This document shows, piece by piece, positions 9,373 through 19,540 of a DNA stretch of 29,615 bases. This DNA comes from Candidatus Latescibacterota bacterium (GTDB lineage Bacteria; Latescibacterota; UBA2968; UBA8231), in NCBI GenBank assembly GCA_021295675.1, contig JAGWBY010000077.1, forward strand, positions 1 to 29,615. Direction: 5' to 3'. A program made the position numbers and the translations under genes. Every line of letters starts with the position of its first letter. Within the stretch, counting starts at the first letter, position 1. A model generated the notes under the pieces. That model worked only from the letters and a program-made list of their open reading frames with translations. It made no database searches and had not been told where the DNA came from.

Positions 9373-11660
9373 TCCGCTCCTTCCGCGTCCTGTGCTTGAC
9401 TGGCCTTTGCATTGGCTGCCAAGCCCCGCCCGAGGCCGAAAGCGACCGCGTCTATGCCGAGGCCCTGAGCTTGCTGCACCAAGGGCGGTTCTCCGAGTCC
9501 GCGTCCCTCTTCCGGCACGTCGTCAGCTTGGCACCCGACAGCGCGATTGCCCAGATCCGCCTTGGCGAAGCCATGATCCGCCAAGGCCGCTGGCAGAGCG
9601 CGGGCCGCCTGCTCGACGAGCTGCCGACTCCTGCGCGCCAGCGGCCAGAGGCTCGCCTGCTCGAAGCGCGTCTCCTCGCCTTTGGCGGTTTTGCTCGCGA
9701 AGCCGAACTCGCCGTCAATGAGATTCTCGACCAATACCCCAACTCGCTCGACGGCCGCCTGCTGCTGGCCGAACTGTATTTGCAGGCCGCTGCTACCATG
9801 AACCTCGAGCGAGCCACGGCCTTGTGCAGCGAAGCGCTGACCGCCCAACCCCAGCGCCGCGACGCACATTACCTGTTGCTCCAAGCCACGCTGCGCCTCG
9901 GCCGTTTTCCCACGGCCTTGGAACGCAGCCGCTCGTTACTCGACGCCTATCCAGACGATGGCCATGCCTATCTCTTGGCGGGCACGGCGGCTTTCTGGGC
10001 GAGAGACGACCGCGCGCGGCCTTGGCTCGAAAAAGCGGTTGATCTATTGGAGTCGATCGACCGCCTAGAGGCTCTGTGGCTGCTCAAGCTGACCCACGAG
10101 CGGCAGGGCGAAGATGCACCGGCCCTGCTGCCGCGCTATCGCTTTCCCCTGCGCGCCTCCGTGCCAACAGCGACCGACTCGCGCTTTGTCGATGTGGCCG
10201 CGCACGTCGGCGTGGCCAAGAAAGATCGCGGCCGCGGCAGTGCTTGGCTCGACTTTGACGGCGACGGCGACTTCGATCTTTTCAGCGTTGGCATCCAAGT
10301 CGAACATTCGCTCTACCGCAACGACGGCGGCCAATTTCGCGATGTCGCCCAAGCGACTGGACTAGCTGACGCGCGCGGCGGTTGGGCCGCAGCGAGCGCG
10401 GACTTTGACAACGACGGCGACGACGACCTCTTTGTCAGCCGCGATGCCTGGGAGGGCCGGGCACCCAACTCACTGTACAGAAACGACTCCGGCGTCTTCA
10501 TCGACAGCGGGCGTGCCGCAGGCTTGGCCGACTCCAGCGATAGCTTTACGGCTACTTGGCTCGACTTTGACGGCGACGGATACCTCGATTTGTACGTGGC
10601 CAACGGCATCACGGGTACGGGTGCGCCAAACGCTCTCCTGCACAACCAGCAAAACGGCGCGTTCCTCAACGTGGCCGCCGCCGCCGCAGTCGCCGACTCG
10701 GGCAGGACCATTGGCACGGCTGCTGGCGACTTCGACGGCGATGGCCTGACCGACTTGTACGCGGTCAACATCGGCCAGCTCAACCGCCTCTATCGCAACC
10801 TCGGCGATGGCACCTTTGTCGATGAGGCCGAGCGCGCTGGAGTCCTTTTTCCAGTGGAAGGCGGGTATGTGGCGTTCTTTTTTGATCTTGACAACGACGG
10901 TCATCTCGACCTATTTGCTTCAACTATGAGCGCCTTTCCCGATGTCCTCAACAGCATGGTCACCGGTGAGGCCATAGAGCCGAACCGGCCCTTTCTCTAT
11001 CGCAACCTCGGCGACGGTACCTTTGCCGACATCGCAGTCGCCGCGGGTCTCAAGCGCTCTTTCGGCAGTATGGGCGCGGGCCTTGGCGACCTAGACAACG
11101 ACGGCTTCGTCGATATCTATCTGGCCAACGGCGGCCCGCAAATGGCCCGCCTCGAACCCAACGCACTCTACCGCAACATGGGCGACGGCACTTTCGCCGA
11201 CATCACGGCCACTGCGGGCACCGGCAGCCTCGGCAAGGGCCACGGGGCTACCTTCGCCGACTTCGATCAAGACGGCGACTTGGACCTGTACGCTGGCTTG
11301 GGCGGCCACTACGACGCCGATACGTGGGACAATGCGCTCTATCGCAACGATGGCCCGGTGCAGCACTACTTATCCATCGAACTCGTGGGCGCGCAGGCCA
11401 ATCGCAGCGCCCTCGGTGCGCGCGTCGCCGCCTTTGCTGCGGGTCGCGTCATTCGCGCTCAGCGCCAGAGCGGCTTTGGCTTCGGCAGCAGCAACGAGCC
11501 GCTCCTGCACCTCGGGCTGGGGTCGGCCACCCGCGTCGATAGCCTGCACGTGCTCTGGCCCGGCCAGCCCCCACAGCGCTTCTTTGACCTGCCCGTCGAT
11601 TGCCGCATCCGCATCGCACAACGCGAGGCGCACTACCAGATGCTCAGGAGGCCACCATGA
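9369..11660 (+). CDS. TPR + FG-GAP/VCBS + ASPIC/UnbV lipoprotein (CRTAC1-like)
   Basis: Intact 763-residue protein starting inside the upstream stop (ATGA). A lipoprotein signal with lipobox CIGC (Cys17) is followed by a TPR-like region up to about residue 265. Next come FG-GAP/VCBS propeller repeats (about 270-655) with seven calcium-binding DxDxDG-type loops: DFDGDGDFD, DFDNDGDDD, DFDGDGYLD, DFDGDGLTD, DLDNDGHLD, DLDNDGFVD and DFDQDGDLD. A C-terminal ASPIC/UnbV domain (about 660-750) has GARVAAFA, SGFGFGSSNEPLLHLGLG and VLWPGQPPQ. This domain combination is common in secreted proteins of Planctomycetota, Bacteroidota and related groups, where it is thought to be an extracellular adhesion or binding protein. 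Anchored outside the cytoplasm by its lipid. Ligand unknown. Confidence 0.9.
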   Translation: MIRSFRVLCLTGLCIGCQAPPEAESDRVYAEALSLLHQGRFSESASLFRHVVSLAPDSAIAQIRLGEAMIRQGRWQSAGRLLDELPTPARQRPEARLLEARLLAFGGFAREAELAVNEILDQYPNSLDGRLLLAELYLQAAATMNLERATALCSEALTAQPQRRDAHYLLLQATLRLGRFPTALERSRSLLDAYPDDGHAYLLAGTAAFWARDDRARPWLEKAVDLLESIDRLEALWLLKLTHERQGEDAPALLPRYRFPLRASVPTATDSRFVDVAAHVGVAKKDRGRGSAWLDFDGDGDFDLFSVGIQVEHSLYRNDGGQFRDVAQATGLADARGGWAAASADFDNDGDDDLFVSRDAWEGRAPNSLYRNDSGVFIDSGRAAGLADSSDSFTATWLDFDGDGYLDLYVANGITGTGAPNALLHNQQNGAFLNVAAAAAVADSGRTIGTAAGDFDGDGLTDLYAVNIGQLNRLYRNLGDGTFVDEAERAGVLFPVEGGYVAFFFDLDNDGHLDLFASTMSAFPDVLNSMVTGEAIEPNRPFLYRNLGDGTFADIAVAAGLKRSFGSMGAGLGDLDNDGFVDIYLANGGPQMARLEPNALYRNMGDGTFADITATAGTGSLGKGHGATFADFDQDGDLDLYAGLGGHYDADTWDNALYRNDGPVQHYLSIELVGAQANRSALGARVAAFAAGRVIRAQRQSGFGFGSSNEPLLHLGLGSATRVDSLHVLWPGQPPQRFFDLPVDCRIRIAQREAHYQMLRRPP

Positions 11661-14600
11661 GACTCTTAGCGTTTCTCGTCCTCTGCTTGGCACCACTGAT
11701 CGCAGCCGACGCCCAAAAGGGCCACCGCGTCACCAGTCGTTCCGTAGTGGTCAACAGGGCCGCGCACTGGCACAACTGGCAGCTCCCCACCCACGCCGTG
11801 AGGGTATCGCCGGACGGCGCAGTCGAGCCGCACTTTTTCCGTGAGCGCTTCAACCTGCTCGACGATCTAGAGACCTTTACCCGCCCCATCCCCGAGCTGC
11901 GTCGCCGCAGCAACCAGACCGCCATCCTCAACATCGACAGCACCCAGACCCGCGACGTGAAAGGCGAGATCATTCTCGATCGCAAGGGCAATCCCATCTA
12001 CTCCTATTTCTTTCGCCCGGGCATCAGCCGCGTCGGCTCTAATGCTGCCGCGGCCGCCAACATCCTCGACGACGATCCAACCACCTTCTGGGAGCCCGAC
12101 CCGCAGGCACCGCTCGACGACTGGTGGATCGAAATAGACCTAGGCCGCGTCGTGGCGGTCGATTCCCTCGTCATCCATTTCGTCGAAGAAGACCTGGGCG
12201 ATCCCTTCTTCCAGTTCCGCGTCCTCGCCGCGCCCGACCAAGAGCCGGTGCAGGAAAACGCCGACAAAATCACCTTTGAACGCATCGCCAACACCAAAGC
12301 CCCCAACCGCGAGCAGCGCACCTTTCGCATCGGTCTCGAACAGCTCTACGCCGATCCCAACTGGCAGGGCAAGCTGGTGCAGACCATCCGCATCGTGGTC
12401 AGCGATACGCGCGGCGAGCGCGGCGAGCGCATCAGTGAAGAGGAATGGCAGGCCCTGTCAGCCGACGAGCGCGGCGCGATTGTCTATTTCATTCGCGACG
12501 AACAGGGCTTTGAAGAGCCGGTCGAGCAAGCGATCTATGAAAGCCTCGACCTCCAGCGCCAAGGCCGCTTGGATTACTACCGGCGCGAGCGGCCGCGCCT
12601 AGCCGGAATCGAGGTGTACGGATTTGGCGACAACATCAGCAGCGGGTTGGTGGCCGGCGGCGGTCAACTCAACCTGACCGGCGACGGCTTTATACCAGGA
12701 CCGGCTTTTGACGCGGATTTCAACACCAACTTCCTGCACCTCGTTTGGTCGCCGACCATCGATCGCGGCGTGCTCACCGTTGACATGGGCGCGTCGTTTT
12801 GGCTCGACGCCATGCGCATTTCCTCGACCCGGCCCCGGCCCTATATAGACGGGTACTTGATCCGCAGCTCTGACGGCTCGCGCGACACGCGCGGCAAGAT
12901 CAAGTGGACGCGCCTCAGCCCCCGCTTCCGCGAGGACAATAGCTCCGACCGCTTTGAGCACATCGTCGACACCTATACTCCCAGCCCCAAGCTCCGCTTT
13001 CTCGAAATAAGCGTCATCTCGGCGGACCCGCGCCGCCGAGGCGGGTACAACACCGGACCGACCATTGCCGAGTACCAGCTTTTTTCCACGGGCTATCCAG
13101 CGCAAGTAGTGCTGACCTCCGACCTGATTGGGCTGCCTGGGGCGCGCAACTTCGGGGCCATTACTTGGGAGGCCGAGACACCCCCAGGTACGACCGTCGC
13201 AATCCGCACCCGCACCGGCGACCTGCTGGGCAAGGTCGTTCGCTACTTCGACAAAACGGGCAACGAAATCACCTATGACGCTTGGAAAAACCTTTTGGCC
13301 CGACTCAAGGGACCAGCCGACACCACCTTCGTGTCCACCAGCGGCTGGAGTCCTTGGAGCCGTGCCTACCAGCAGCCCGGTGACATCGTCACCTCTCCCG
13401 GCCTGCGCAAATTCATGCAGTTCCAAGTCGAGATGATTACTACCGACCGCGAGGCCGCAGCCTCGATCCGCTCGCTCGCGGTCGAACTGCTCAATCCCGT
13501 GGCCGAGCGCATCGCGGCCGAGCTATGGCCGGCCTCGGTAGAGACCTCCGGCGTGCGGGAGACCTTTGACGTCTTTGCCCAGCCCTACTTCATCGAGTCG
13601 CCTGCGGTCTCGCGCAGCGCTGGCTTCAACGAAATCCTGCTGACCATGCCGGCCTCGGAAAACCTCGAACTCTTGGAATTTGGCATCAACGGCCCAGACG
13701 GCGAAAAGGTCTTTCGCCTTGGGGCCGAGGGCGGTGTACTCACGGCCGACGACCAAGCGCAAGTTGCGCTTTTGGCCAACAGCGGCGACTCGATCAGGGT
13801 GCGCCTAGACGACGCGCTCAACATCCTGCCTGCGGCCAGCCGCACGTACAACCGCATTACCCTTGAAGACGAAGAGGTGCCTGTGACCCAAGATGGCTTG
13901 CCGCTTACGGGCGCAGCGTACGGCACCCTCGACGAAGACGAACGAGGGGCCATCCGCTACTTCCGCCGCAACGGCGACCAGCTCAGCGAAATTGACCAAA
14001 CCAGCTACCAAGACCTGCCCGGCGAGGAGCAAGGCCCTGTGCGCTATTTCCGCATTCTGCGCGGCGACGGAGCTCAGTTCCCCTTTGACGCGCTCGGCGA
14101 CTCGCTCGACTCACGCGCGTACAACCGCCTCGCCGCGGCCGAGCGCGGCATTGTAACCGGGCCGGGCCAGCGCTTCCGCTTGCGCCTTTCAGCGCCGGTC
14201 TTTCTCAACGGCACAACCTTGCGCCTGTTCGTGCGCAATGCCGCAAGCGCCGATGCCGAGGTGGCGTGGCAGGCGGTTGAAGCGGGCGACGCCGACGAAG
14301 GTGTTGCCAGCAACACGCTCTCAATCAAAGTCCCCATCGACAGTGATCTCGTCCATGGCCTCGCAGTTGGTCCCAATCCTTTTACCCCCAACGGCGACGG
14401 GATCAACGACGCGGCTGAAATTTCGCTGGACATTTTTAAGCTCACTTCGAGTCGCCGCCTCCAAGTGCGGATTTACGCGCTTGATGGGCGACGGGTTTGG
14501 TCCCGTGAGGAGATGGTGTTGAGTGGCCGCACCACGGTGCGCTGGGACGGCGTCGATGACCACGGTCGCCGTGCGCCGCCCGGGCTGTATCTGTGCCAAG

Positions 14601-14668
14601 TCCAACTCGACGCCGATGCCACAGGGCAGCCTACTACTCAAGCGCGGATTATCGCCGTGGCCTACTAG
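11657..14668 (+). CDS. Large secreted discoidin-like protein with C-terminal FlgD-like domain (paralogue A)
   Basis: 1003 residues. The ATG at 11657 was chosen because it overlaps the upstream stop (ATGA), has AGGAGG 6 nt upstream and begins a signal peptide (MRLLAFLVLCLAPLIAADA). A discoidin/F5-8-type-C-like segment lies at about 120-195 (ILDDDPTTFWEPD, WWIEIDLGRVVAVDSLVIHF), with a second one near 360-420. At about 505-525 is the block FGAITWEAETPPGT followed by RTRTG. Several short YxxL...RGxIxYF units are scattered between domains. The last 100 residues are a FlgD-like Ig fold with NPFTPNGDGINDAAE, RIYALDGRRVW, RWDGVDDHG and PPGLYLCQV, ending in IIAVAY. Such domains often sit at the C terminus of surface-exported proteins. 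Two paralogues lie at 23779-25869 and 26016-28136. Binding target unknown; glycan binding is inference. Confidence 0.85.
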   Translation: MRLLAFLVLCLAPLIAADAQKGHRVTSRSVVVNRAAHWHNWQLPTHAVRVSPDGAVEPHFFRERFNLLDDLETFTRPIPELRRRSNQTAILNIDSTQTRDVKGEIILDRKGNPIYSYFFRPGISRVGSNAAAAANILDDDPTTFWEPDPQAPLDDWWIEIDLGRVVAVDSLVIHFVEEDLGDPFFQFRVLAAPDQEPVQENADKITFERIANTKAPNREQRTFRIGLEQLYADPNWQGKLVQTIRIVVSDTRGERGERISEEEWQALSADERGAIVYFIRDEQGFEEPVEQAIYESLDLQRQGRLDYYRRERPRLAGIEVYGFGDNISSGLVAGGGQLNLTGDGFIPGPAFDADFNTNFLHLVWSPTIDRGVLTVDMGASFWLDAMRISSTRPRPYIDGYLIRSSDGSRDTRGKIKWTRLSPRFREDNSSDRFEHIVDTYTPSPKLRFLEISVISADPRRRGGYNTGPTIAEYQLFSTGYPAQVVLTSDLIGLPGARNFGAITWEAETPPGTTVAIRTRTGDLLGKVVRYFDKTGNEITYDAWKNLLARLKGPADTTFVSTSGWSPWSRAYQQPGDIVTSPGLRKFMQFQVEMITTDREAAASIRSLAVELLNPVAERIAAELWPASVETSGVRETFDVFAQPYFIESPAVSRSAGFNEILLTMPASENLELLEFGINGPDGEKVFRLGAEGGVLTADDQAQVALLANSGDSIRVRLDDALNILPAASRTYNRITLEDEEVPVTQDGLPLTGAAYGTLDEDERGAIRYFRRNGDQLSEIDQTSYQDLPGEEQGPVRYFRILRGDGAQFPFDALGDSLDSRAYNRLAAAERGIVTGPGQRFRLRLSAPVFLNGTTLRLFVRNAASADAEVAWQAVEAGDADEGVASNTLSIKVPIDSDLVHGLAVGPNPFTPNGDGINDAAEISLDIFKLTSSRRLQVRIYALDGRRVWSREEMVLSGRTTVRWDGVDDHGRRAPPGLYLCQVQLDADATGQPTTQARIIAVAY

Positions 14669-14705
14669 TTATTGCTGGAACGCACGGGGCCGATTATCAT
14701 TGACT

Positions 14706-14713
14706 GAAGGAGG
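14706..14713 (+). promoter_or_regulatory. Ribosome binding site that fixes a GTG start
   Basis: GAAGGAGG lies 8 nt before the GTG at 14722. The nearby ATG at 14733 is out of frame, so GTG is the likely initiator. Confidence 0.65.
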
Positions 14714-14721
14714 GATTACAG

Positions 14722-17336
14722 GTGAACCGGAGATGGATATTCTGGACGGCAATAGCCATGCTGTGGCTCGGCAGTGCTGCTGCCGAAGCCCAGGAATACG
14801 GCGCTCGCACCGGCACGGTCAAAAGAGGCGGAGTGGTTTCCTTTGAGCCACAGGGGCCCGGCGTCCTATTCGGTGCCCTCGACCCGGCCAAGCGCAGGTG
14901 GTACGTGTCGCAGGAGCTTTTTAACGAATACCAGTGGCGGCAGTGGGACCACTACCAGCGCTACGTCAGCTCCATCCGCGAAGGCGATTACTACTACGAC
15001 CTCTACGGCAACCTCATCACCCGAGGCTGGCTGGTTTTCAACAACTCGCAGACTCAGCCCCGGCAGTTTGGCTCTTCCGTGCTGAAGTCCAGAAATTTCG
15101 AGGGTTGGTTTAGCGGCTTGGTCATCTCGGCTGATTCCAAAGGTCAGCACCACTACGCCCTGACGGCCGGCACCAAGATTCGCTCGACCCTGACGCCGAT
15201 GACCTTCTCCAAGCCGCGCTGGGACGGCATTCAATTCGACTACGCAGCCGACAAATACCAAGGCACCCTGATCTACTCGCGCATCAGCCGACCCGGCGGC
15301 GTGTCAACCAACGATCAAGAGAGTTTGGTCACCAACGCCACATCCATGTTCGGCAGCCGCACTACCGCGCAAGTGGGCGATTTCGCCACCTTAGGACTGA
15401 CCATGGTCAACGCCCACCAGTCCAACACCCTCATCGACGGCTTTACCGGCAACCCCTTCACCGGCGAATTATCGGTCGATCAGAACCAGACCGTCTCGAT
15501 TATCGAGATCGTCTTGCGCGACGATAGCCCCGAGGATGGAGTCGGTGGCGCGGCCTTCTTCGACGCCGGTTCGGACATCATCATCACCTATCTCGACGGC
15601 ACGCAAGACAACGGCAAGGCCATTCGCTTTGAGCCGATCATCGAGGGCGGCCTCGTGGGAGAGGGCTTCCTTTCGGCCGACGGCGTCGAGGAAATCCGCC
15701 TGCGCTACGACTTTGACAGCCCGGCCTTTGTCAACCGCGCCTCGGGCACCAAAGAAGAAATCAAAAAGGTCGAGTTCCGCCTCGTGCTGGGCAACGACTA
15801 TCAAGTGTGGGTCACCTCCGACAGCCAGCTCAACGCCAGCGGCGAGTCCGTGCTCTTGCTCGTCGCCCAAGCCGAGGGCAACGTCCAAGACAACACCAAT
15901 TTGCAGATCGTCAGTTTCGACTACGGCCTGCCGACCTCCACCCAGATCTGGGGAGCGACCATAGAGCTGCAAAAGGTTCTCGGCTTCGACTTCTACGGCG
16001 AGTACGACCTCAGCTACAGCTACACCAAGTATCCCAATGTCGTCGCCAAAACCCACACCACCTTCTCGGGCATCCGCAGCGACCGCGCTGCCGCCGCGTG
16101 GATGATGAACCTCTCGCGGGTCGCGTTTCCCTTCTTCTTCTTTGGCGAGGCATACAGCATGGATCCTCGCTACTCCACCCGCACATTCACCGCCCAAGGC
16201 GATGGCTTTATCGACTACGAGGACGAACGCATCCACGTCGTCGAACTAGTCGAGGACAACGACGACCAAGACGAATTTCCCGACACCGTGCGCAAGGACT
16301 GGCAGGTCGGCGACCCAAGCGTCTTCCCCGGCTGGGACGAGAACAACGACTTCATCTCGGATTTCAACCAGAACGACAACCGCTTCTTGAGCAACCGCGC
16401 CACAACGTCGATCGGCCCGAATTCCTCTTTGGCATCGATCTGAACAACAATCTGTGGGTCGATCGCTTTGAAAACGACGAACTGCCCGACTACCCTTACA
16501 AGAAGGATCACCAAGGATACAACGCCTACGGCGGCGTCCACTTCACCCCAGAGCTGCGGCTGATGGTCGGCGTCTTGCGTGAGGGCCTCATTTCTTCCAA
16601 CCAGAAAAACCACGCCAATTACGTCCTGCTGACCCTCGACCGCGACACCCCTGCTTGGGGTCGCTTCCGCGTCTTTGAGATGCTCAAATCCACGACCGAC
16701 GATATTCCCGACGACCTTTTGCAGTGGCTGCCCAATGCCAATATCCGCACTGGCGAACCAACCAAAGTCGAGGATCCCCTCATCGCTCGCGACGCTTGGA
16801 GCAACAGCCTGTGGATCGGCCACGACTACGAGTTGGGCGGCCTGTTGACGTCCAATTACCTCAAATACGACCTGTATCACCAGCGGCTCAGCGAGAACGA
16901 GCGCGCACTGTCGGGCCTGCGCGAGCGCGACTTTTTCTTTGGCCTAATCAACAAAATCAGCTACCGCTTCGACTTTGGGCACCTGTGGCTGGAGCCGCGC
17001 TGGAAAAGCGAGTACCGCCGCCAGAGCCGCGACCTGATTTCGGCCGACGAGCGCACCGAACTGGCCGAGATCGGCGGCTTCGTCCTCGGCTTTCCCCTGC
17101 TCAGCCACACGACCCTGCTGAGCGGGTTGGAGATGACCTTCCTCAACGACATGAAGCGCGACTCCAACGACTTCAACGGCCTAGTCTGGGCCTTGCAGTT
17201 GGCCAATATCTCCGATTACCTCGGCTACAAGGTCACGACCCATACGGGCATGAAAATCGACCGCCGCCAGCCCCGGGGCGAGGATGCCGTGATTATTAAT
17301 CAAATTTTTATTTCTATCTACGCGGGCTTGCAATAA
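14722..17336 (+). CDS. Probable outer-membrane/surface protein with calcium-loop linker, frame change near 16385
   Basis: A GTG start with a strong Shine-Dalgarno sequence begins a signal peptide (tryptophan-rich core, cut probably after AAAEAQ). Frame one runs to about 16385 and frame two on to 17336, about 870 residues joined. The N-terminal part is rich in aromatic alternating strands (YQWRQWDHYQRYVS, GDYYYDLYGNL, SGLVISADSKGQ). The centre holds Asp/Asn-rich loops resembling thrombospondin-3-like calcium repeats: EDNDDQDEFPD, DENNDFISDFNQNDN and DLNNNLWVD. The C-terminal third alternates polar and aromatic residues like a beta-barrel (ISYRFDFGHLWLEPRW, TTLLSGLEMTFLND). I do not recognise a named family. 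The break lies within the calcium-loop linker, where a PDYEEP-like segment seems to be missing. A role as outer-membrane partner of the secreted proteins upstream is inference from position. Confidence 0.6.
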
Positions 17337-17349
17337 GCGCGTAGTGCCC

Positions 17350-19519
17350 ATGGCCAGACGCTGGATGTTCATGGGGGTGGTGGCCGTCTTCGCGCTTGCC
17401 CTCTCAGCGCGCCTGTACTACCTCCACGAAATACGCGCCAGTCCGCTTTTTACCGCGCCCGTCGTCGATGCCCGCACCTATGTCGAGGAAGCGCGCTACC
17501 TCAGCGAGGTCTCCTTTGCGGGTCGGCCCGCGCCCTTCTGGCAACCGCCGCTCTACCCCGCGCTGCTCGGCCTCCTCTTTGCCCTCGCCGGGGACGACCT
17601 CTATCTGCCGCGACTCATCCAAGCCGTCGTGGGCGCGCTCGTCTGCGTCCTCATCTGCCTGTTGGGGTACCGGGTCTTTGGCGCGGGAGTCGGGCTCGGC
17701 GCGGGTTTTGCCGCGGCGTTGTACGGTCCTCTCATCTAACCCTGCTGGCCTGTTGCCTCAACTTGCTCGTGCTATTGCTCGCGGTCAGCGAGGGCGGTTG
17801 GGGGCGCTGGCTAGCCGCCGGCGTGCTGCTGGGCCTGTCCGCGCTCGCCGTGGCCAACGTGCTGCTCTTTGTGCCCGTGCTGTTGGGCTATCTCTACTGG
17901 CGGCAGCAGCGGCTCCGCCCGCCGCTTCTCCTGCTCTTGGGCTGTGCGCTGGTCATCGCGCCGGTCGCGTATCGCAACTGGGCGGTCGGCGACGATCTGG
18001 TGCTTATCTCCCACAACGCGGGCATCAACTTTTACATCGGCAACAACGCCGACTACGAACAAACGACCCGCATCCGCCCGGGACGGGATTGGGCCGAGCT
18101 GGTGGAAATGCCCGAGCGCCGCGCCGGCGTTGAGCAGCCTTCGGCCAAGTCGCGCTATTTCTTTGCCCAATCTTGGCAATACATAACTTCCGCGCCGCTC
18201 GATTTCACGGGCTTGCTGGCCTACAAGGGCTACCTATTTCTGCGCGGCGACGAAATCCCGCGCAACCGCGACCTCTACTTCGCCCGCAACGACTCTTCGC
18301 TTTTGTCGATCCTGCTGTGGAAAAAAGGGCTGGCGTTTCCCTTTGGTTTGATCGCCCCGCTGGCGCTCTTGGGACTTTTCGCCTTTCTACGGACCTCTGA
18401 GTCTCCCGAGGGGCGCTTGCTAGCGCTCTTTGTGGCTTGCTACGCGCTTTCCGTGGTTCTGTTTTTCGTCACTGGGCGCTATCGTCTGCCAGCCGTGCCC
18501 GTGCTGTTGCTGTTTACAGCTTATGGGGTGCGCTTCCTATGGCAGCGGCCTTGGCCCGCGCTCGCGCCCGTTACTGTGCTCTTGGTCTTTTGCAATGTGG
18601 CCACGGGCGCGATGGATCGAGAGGGCGATGCCCACGAGCACTACTATCTCGGCTATGCGTATGAGGAACGGGACATGCCGGCCCACGCCGCCCGCCACTA
18701 TCGCCATGCTATTGCTCGCGACCCCAGTTTTGCCGAGCCACTCCTTGCCCTCGCGGCGCTCCACGGCGAGGCCGAGCGCTACGGCAAGGCCATTGAACTC
18801 TATCGGCGCTACCTTGAGACCCAGCCCAACGACGTGGACGTGCGCTTTCTCCTAGGCCACACCGCACTACTCGCTCGGCGCTACGACGAGGCCGCGACCG
18901 CGTACTCCGAGGTCGCAGCGGCGCGTCCCAACTGGGCAGCCGCGCCCTGATGACGGACCAACCCCAGCGCGCCGCCCAAGCGTATAGCCGCACGCTCGAA
19001 CTGAATCCAGACTCAACGCTCGTGCGCTATCAACTGGCCCGCCTGTACGCGGAGCAAGGACAAAGCCGCGAAGCCATTGCCGAGTTTGAGCAACTCGTGC
19101 AGCGCGAGCCGCACGTGCCCGAGTACCCAGCCCGCCTCGCCGACCTGCTCATCCAACTCGAACAAGCCACGGGCATGGCCCTCGGGCAGACGGACCAGCT
19201 AGTGGAGGCGGAAAAACTCTTGCGCCGCGCCATTGCGCTTGATGCCAAGATCGCGCATCCCCATTGGAGCTTGGGCATGCTCTACGCCCGCCAAGGGCGC
19301 TATGCAGAGGCCGTGCCCCTGTTTGAGCACTTGCTCCAAATTGCTCCGCGCGACTATCAGGCTCATCTGTTCCTCGGGCACCTCTACCAACGCACCGGAC
19401 GCCAAACCGACGCGGAGGCCCAATTTGCGGCCTTTAGCCGCAGCCAGCGCGCCCACCGCATGGAAAAGGTGGCGCGGCGGGAAATGGAAGCCCAGATCGA
19501 ACAAATTTTCGGCGGTTGA
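17350..19519 (+). pseudogene. GT39/ArnT-like glycosyltransferase fused to C-terminal TPRs, two frame changes
   Basis: Three frames in order: 17350 to about 17735, about 17735 to about 18946, and about 18946 to 19519. The first carries a membrane segment (FMGVVAVFALALSARLYYL), an acidic first loop APVVDARTYVEEA and FWQPPLYPALLGLLF, typical of dolichyl-phosphate-mannose mannosyltransferase/ArnT-like GT-C enzymes that use lipid-linked sugars. The second continues with several membrane helices, a large extracytoplasmic loop (HNAGINFYIGNNADYEQT) and VTGRYRLPAVPVL, then TPRs (YYLGYAYEERDMPAHAARHY). The third holds further TPRs (YQLARLYAEQGQ, WSLGMLYARQGRY). The break after YGPLI removes the conserved FFDGELL-type segment. 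The break after PNWAA leaves a TPR about 22 nt short. No Shine-Dalgarno sequence is seen, and an in-frame GTG at 17344 is an alternative start. Confidence 0.75.
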
Positions 19520-19540
19520 TCCGCAGAAAGCGACTTATCT

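Noticed and set aside
10065..11366. Long open frames opposite the FG-GAP gene
   Set aside because: They mirror the repeated Asp/Gly codons of the propeller loops and have no start signals or recognisable motifs.
11657..14668. Type IX secretion substrate
   Set aside because: The FlgD-like tail resembles some T9SS C-terminal domains, but no Por/Gld secretion component is in the window, so the route is left open.
15469..16880. Long minus-strand frames opposite the outer-membrane protein gene
   Set aside because: They are shadow frames in GC-rich coding DNA; their Val/Ala/Gly/Glu-rich translations show no family motif, and the plus strand codes convincingly.
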